Below are positions 62,293 to 64,000 of a stretch of DNA of 64,000 nucleotides, one piece after another. The stretch's first letter is position 1; the number at the start of each line of letters is the position of its first letter. The notes beneath the pieces are model-generated. The model did no database searches. It saw nothing but the letters and a program-made list of their open reading frames with translations, and was not told the DNA's origin. The translations under genes were made by a program, and so were the position numbers. Source of the DNA: Zygaena filipendulae (taxonomy: Eukaryota > Arthropoda > Insecta > Lepidoptera > Zygaenidae); contig OU015658.1 in assembly GCA_907165275.2 (NCBI GenBank), forward strand, positions 570,501-634,500, in the 5' to 3' direction.

Positions 62293-62839
62293 ACAGACCT
62301 TCAATAGTGGCGGCTATTCCAATTTGAAAAATTTCGCGGACTGATTTGACGTAGATAATTGAAAAATGAAAATGGCGGCGTTCAATGTTGTCATATCACA
62401 AAAGTCATGGCATTCACGATTTAATTTTATTGAAATCAATTATTATTTCCGATTAAAGTAATAGTAAATTAACGCAATTAATTATTTCTAAAGAAAAATA
62501 ATAACTTCACCTCATAAAAACTACAAAAACAAAAGTATCATTTCCATGAGTTTATGCATGTGGCAATGTCGCACTTTATCGATACGCATTTCGATAGGGT
62601 GTACCGCCCTATGCTTACATATAGTTGTCAATCTACTAATCAACATTAAATTTTTGTCTCTGGGAGCTACGGCGATTTAATTGTCACTAGAGGTTTTAAG
62701 TAGCATTAGTTATGGGCCGATTAACGTTATTTTAATGAACGACTCTGAGTGCGGCGGAAAGATTCTTTAAACCTAAAATGAAGTTTAGTCATAACGCGAA
62801 GTAGTTGTTCTGCTGTATGACGTCATAATCGTCGCTATT

Positions 62840-63258
62840 TGACGACCCGATTGGCGTAGCAGGTCACCATGCGTGCCCGCTAATCAAGAGGTTCCAGGTT
62901 CGATTCCCGGTGGTGGTGCACCTTGTGTGATGAACACAGGGTTCCACTTTCCAGTCTGATTGTGTTAATATATCTATATCTATAGTATATAAAATTCTCG
63001 TGTCACAGTGTTCATTCCCATACTCCTCCGAAACGGCTTGACCGATTTTTATGAAATTTTGTATGTATATTCAGTATGTCTGAAAATCGGACAACATCTA
63101 TTTTTCATCCCCCTAAAGGGAATTCCTGCGGGAATTCCGAAACTCACGCGGGTGAAACCGCAGAGCGCAGCTAGTATATCTATAGTATAATATAATATGT
63201 TATTCTATGTAGTATATACCACGTTTGCTTGGTTACCACGACACAAGCCGTAAATGAC
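62840..63258 (+). mobile_element. tRNA-derived SINE, copy 4, split by a Helitron
   Basis: Best-preserved head (TGGCGTAGCAGG, GGTTCGATTCCC) and body to 62978. The tail TTGCTTGGTTACCACGACAC follows the nested Helitron. Confidence 0.85.
62979..63174 (+). mobile_element. Helitron, complete ends, nested in SINE
   Basis: A|TCTATAGTATATAAAATTC at the 5' end and CGCGGGTGAAACCGC...CTAG|T at 63171-63174; the SINE sequence resumes on both sides. Confidence 0.85.
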
Positions 63259-63485
63259 AGTATACTGGCCTGCGTTCAGTTTTAAACAGTAACCAGTATA
63301 GCTAACTATAAAAGGACGGCTGTGCAGTATACTAAATTGACGTCATTTCTTACAGTGATACCGGAACATACCCTACAGCTCTTATGTTACAACTTACACT
63401 TCTAATGCGATGCAATATCTCACGGACGTATTTAATAGAGCCAGCCCGGTGGGCGGTGACGCTCCAGACAAATTAACCGATTCAA

Positions 63486-63660
63486 GTACTCGCCCACAAG
63501 TAGGCGGCGGCTTGGACGTGCACTGAGCGTGTGTGCGTATCGTTGACAGCGAGCTGACAGTAACTGTCAGCTGTGAGTGAATAATGGTCACATTTAGATT
63601 CTACATTCTGTCAAATTTTCCTAGGAATTTAATTTCCAAGAAACTCGCTGGGTACGAGGA
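63486..63660 (+). repeat. Old repeat matching 3350-3470 and 3646-3660
   Basis: Shares GAGCTGACAGTAACTG, GATTCTACAT and CTCGCTGGGTACGAGGAG with the region around the insertion at 3471-3645, of which it represents the uninterrupted state. Confidence 0.5.
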
Positions 63661-63678
63661 GTCTTTCTTTTCATTGGA

Positions 63679-63980
63679 TGCGGGTAGCGTAGGAGAGGTG
63701 CGGGTAGCGTAGGAGCGGTGCGGGTAGGGAAGGAGTGATGCGGGTAGCGCAGGAGCGGTGCGGGTAGCGCAGGAGCGGTGCGGGTAGCGCAGGAGCGGTG
63801 CGGGTAGCGCAGGAGCGGTGCGGGTAGCGCAGGAGCGGTGCGGGTAGCGCAGGAGCGGTGCGGGTAGCGCAGGAGCGGTGCGGGTAGCGCAGGAGCGGTG
63901 CGGGTAGCGCAGGAGCGGTGCGGGTAGCGCAGGAGCGGTGCGGGTAGCGCAGGAGCGGTGCGGGTAGCGCAGGAGCGGTC
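63679..63980 (+). repeat. 20-bp minisatellite, about 15 units
   Basis: Unit GTGCGGGTAGCGCAGGAGCG. The first three or four units vary (AGCGTAGGAGAGG, AGGGAAGGAGTGA); the remaining ones are identical, implying recent expansion from the right side. Confidence 0.95.
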
Positions 63981-64000
63981 GTTTTGGTGACCCTTTGGGG

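Larger units (their letters stand above)
59346..62757. mobile_element. Dead PIF/Harbinger DNA transposon
   Basis: CCGCCGCACTCAGAGTCG at 59346-59363 is matched perfectly in inverted form at 62740-62757, and AAA flanks both sides, consistent with the 3-bp duplication of this superfamily. Inside lie a plus-strand DDE transposase remnant and a minus-strand Myb/SANT gene remnant, the two-gene make-up of PIF/Harbinger elements. Two Helitron units, a Helitron copy, a LINE scrap and a small MITE have inserted since. It lies in TMF1 intron 7. Confidence 0.85.

Noticed and set aside
63679..63980. Regular 20-bp repeats resembling a CRISPR array at first sight
   Set aside because: Units are contiguous without unique spacers, in a eukaryotic genome; it is a minisatellite.
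59000..64000. Search for the last TMF1 exon(s)
   Set aside because: No splice-flanked frame resembling the C-terminal TMF domain was found; the region is transposon-filled intron, so the end of the gene lies outside.

Overview
The window looks like lepidopteran (moth or butterfly) nuclear DNA. The evidence is AT-rich sequence packed with Helitron copies of the Lep1 type (TC start, CTAG end, hairpin of the GCGGGTGAAACCGC kind), many small inverted-repeat elements, tRNA-headed SINEs and decayed LINE tails, plus spliced genes whose proteins resemble insect and vertebrate orthologues. There is nothing prokaryotic here.

Layout. From 1 to about 40 kb I find no convincing multi-exon gene. This part is intergenic or very long intron sequence filled with mobile-element debris, with one weak candidate exon (1963-2032, minus) next to a CpG-rich promoter-like patch and one unassigned 64-residue ORF (29852-30046). 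At 40282-40456 (minus) a GC-rich first coding exon with an ideal start context opens a gene I cannot name. At 43288-43654 (minus) lies the first coding exon of a ZNRF1/2-type, N-myristoylated RING E3 ubiquitin ligase; its zinc-finger/RING exons were not found. It is divergent from a complete six-exon gene for a four-pass Golgi membrane protein of the TVP23/FAM18 family (44848-50191, plus, 214 residues). An intron-containing tRNA-Ile(UAU) gene follows (52455-52549, minus). Next is the golgin TMF1 (52990 to at least 58987, plus): seven exons encode about 1028 residues, and the C-terminal Rab6-binding part lies beyond the window.

The ZNRF, TVP23 and TMF1 genes are housekeeping membrane-traffic or ubiquitin genes that are merely adjacent; nothing suggests an operon-like system. 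TVP23 and TMF1 both act at the Golgi, but the sequence does not show that the proximity is functional.

The most interesting material is mobile and structural. It includes: a nearly full-span but dead PIF/Harbinger transposon (59346-62757) with matching 18-bp termini and remnants of both its DDE transposase and its Myb/SANT partner; a perfect 202-bp inverted repeat with a 30-bp spacer (38820-39253); an 820-bp palindrome with tRNA-like arms (32605-33424) and a shorter relative (46616-47047) nested inside another element; a MITE family that carries paired TGACGTCA sites; a MITE family with clear 4-bp target duplications; and three non-autonomous hAT-type elements with perfect 8-bp duplications. 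All exon boundaries were read by eye from splice consensus and reading-frame continuity; no alignment or transcript data were available.
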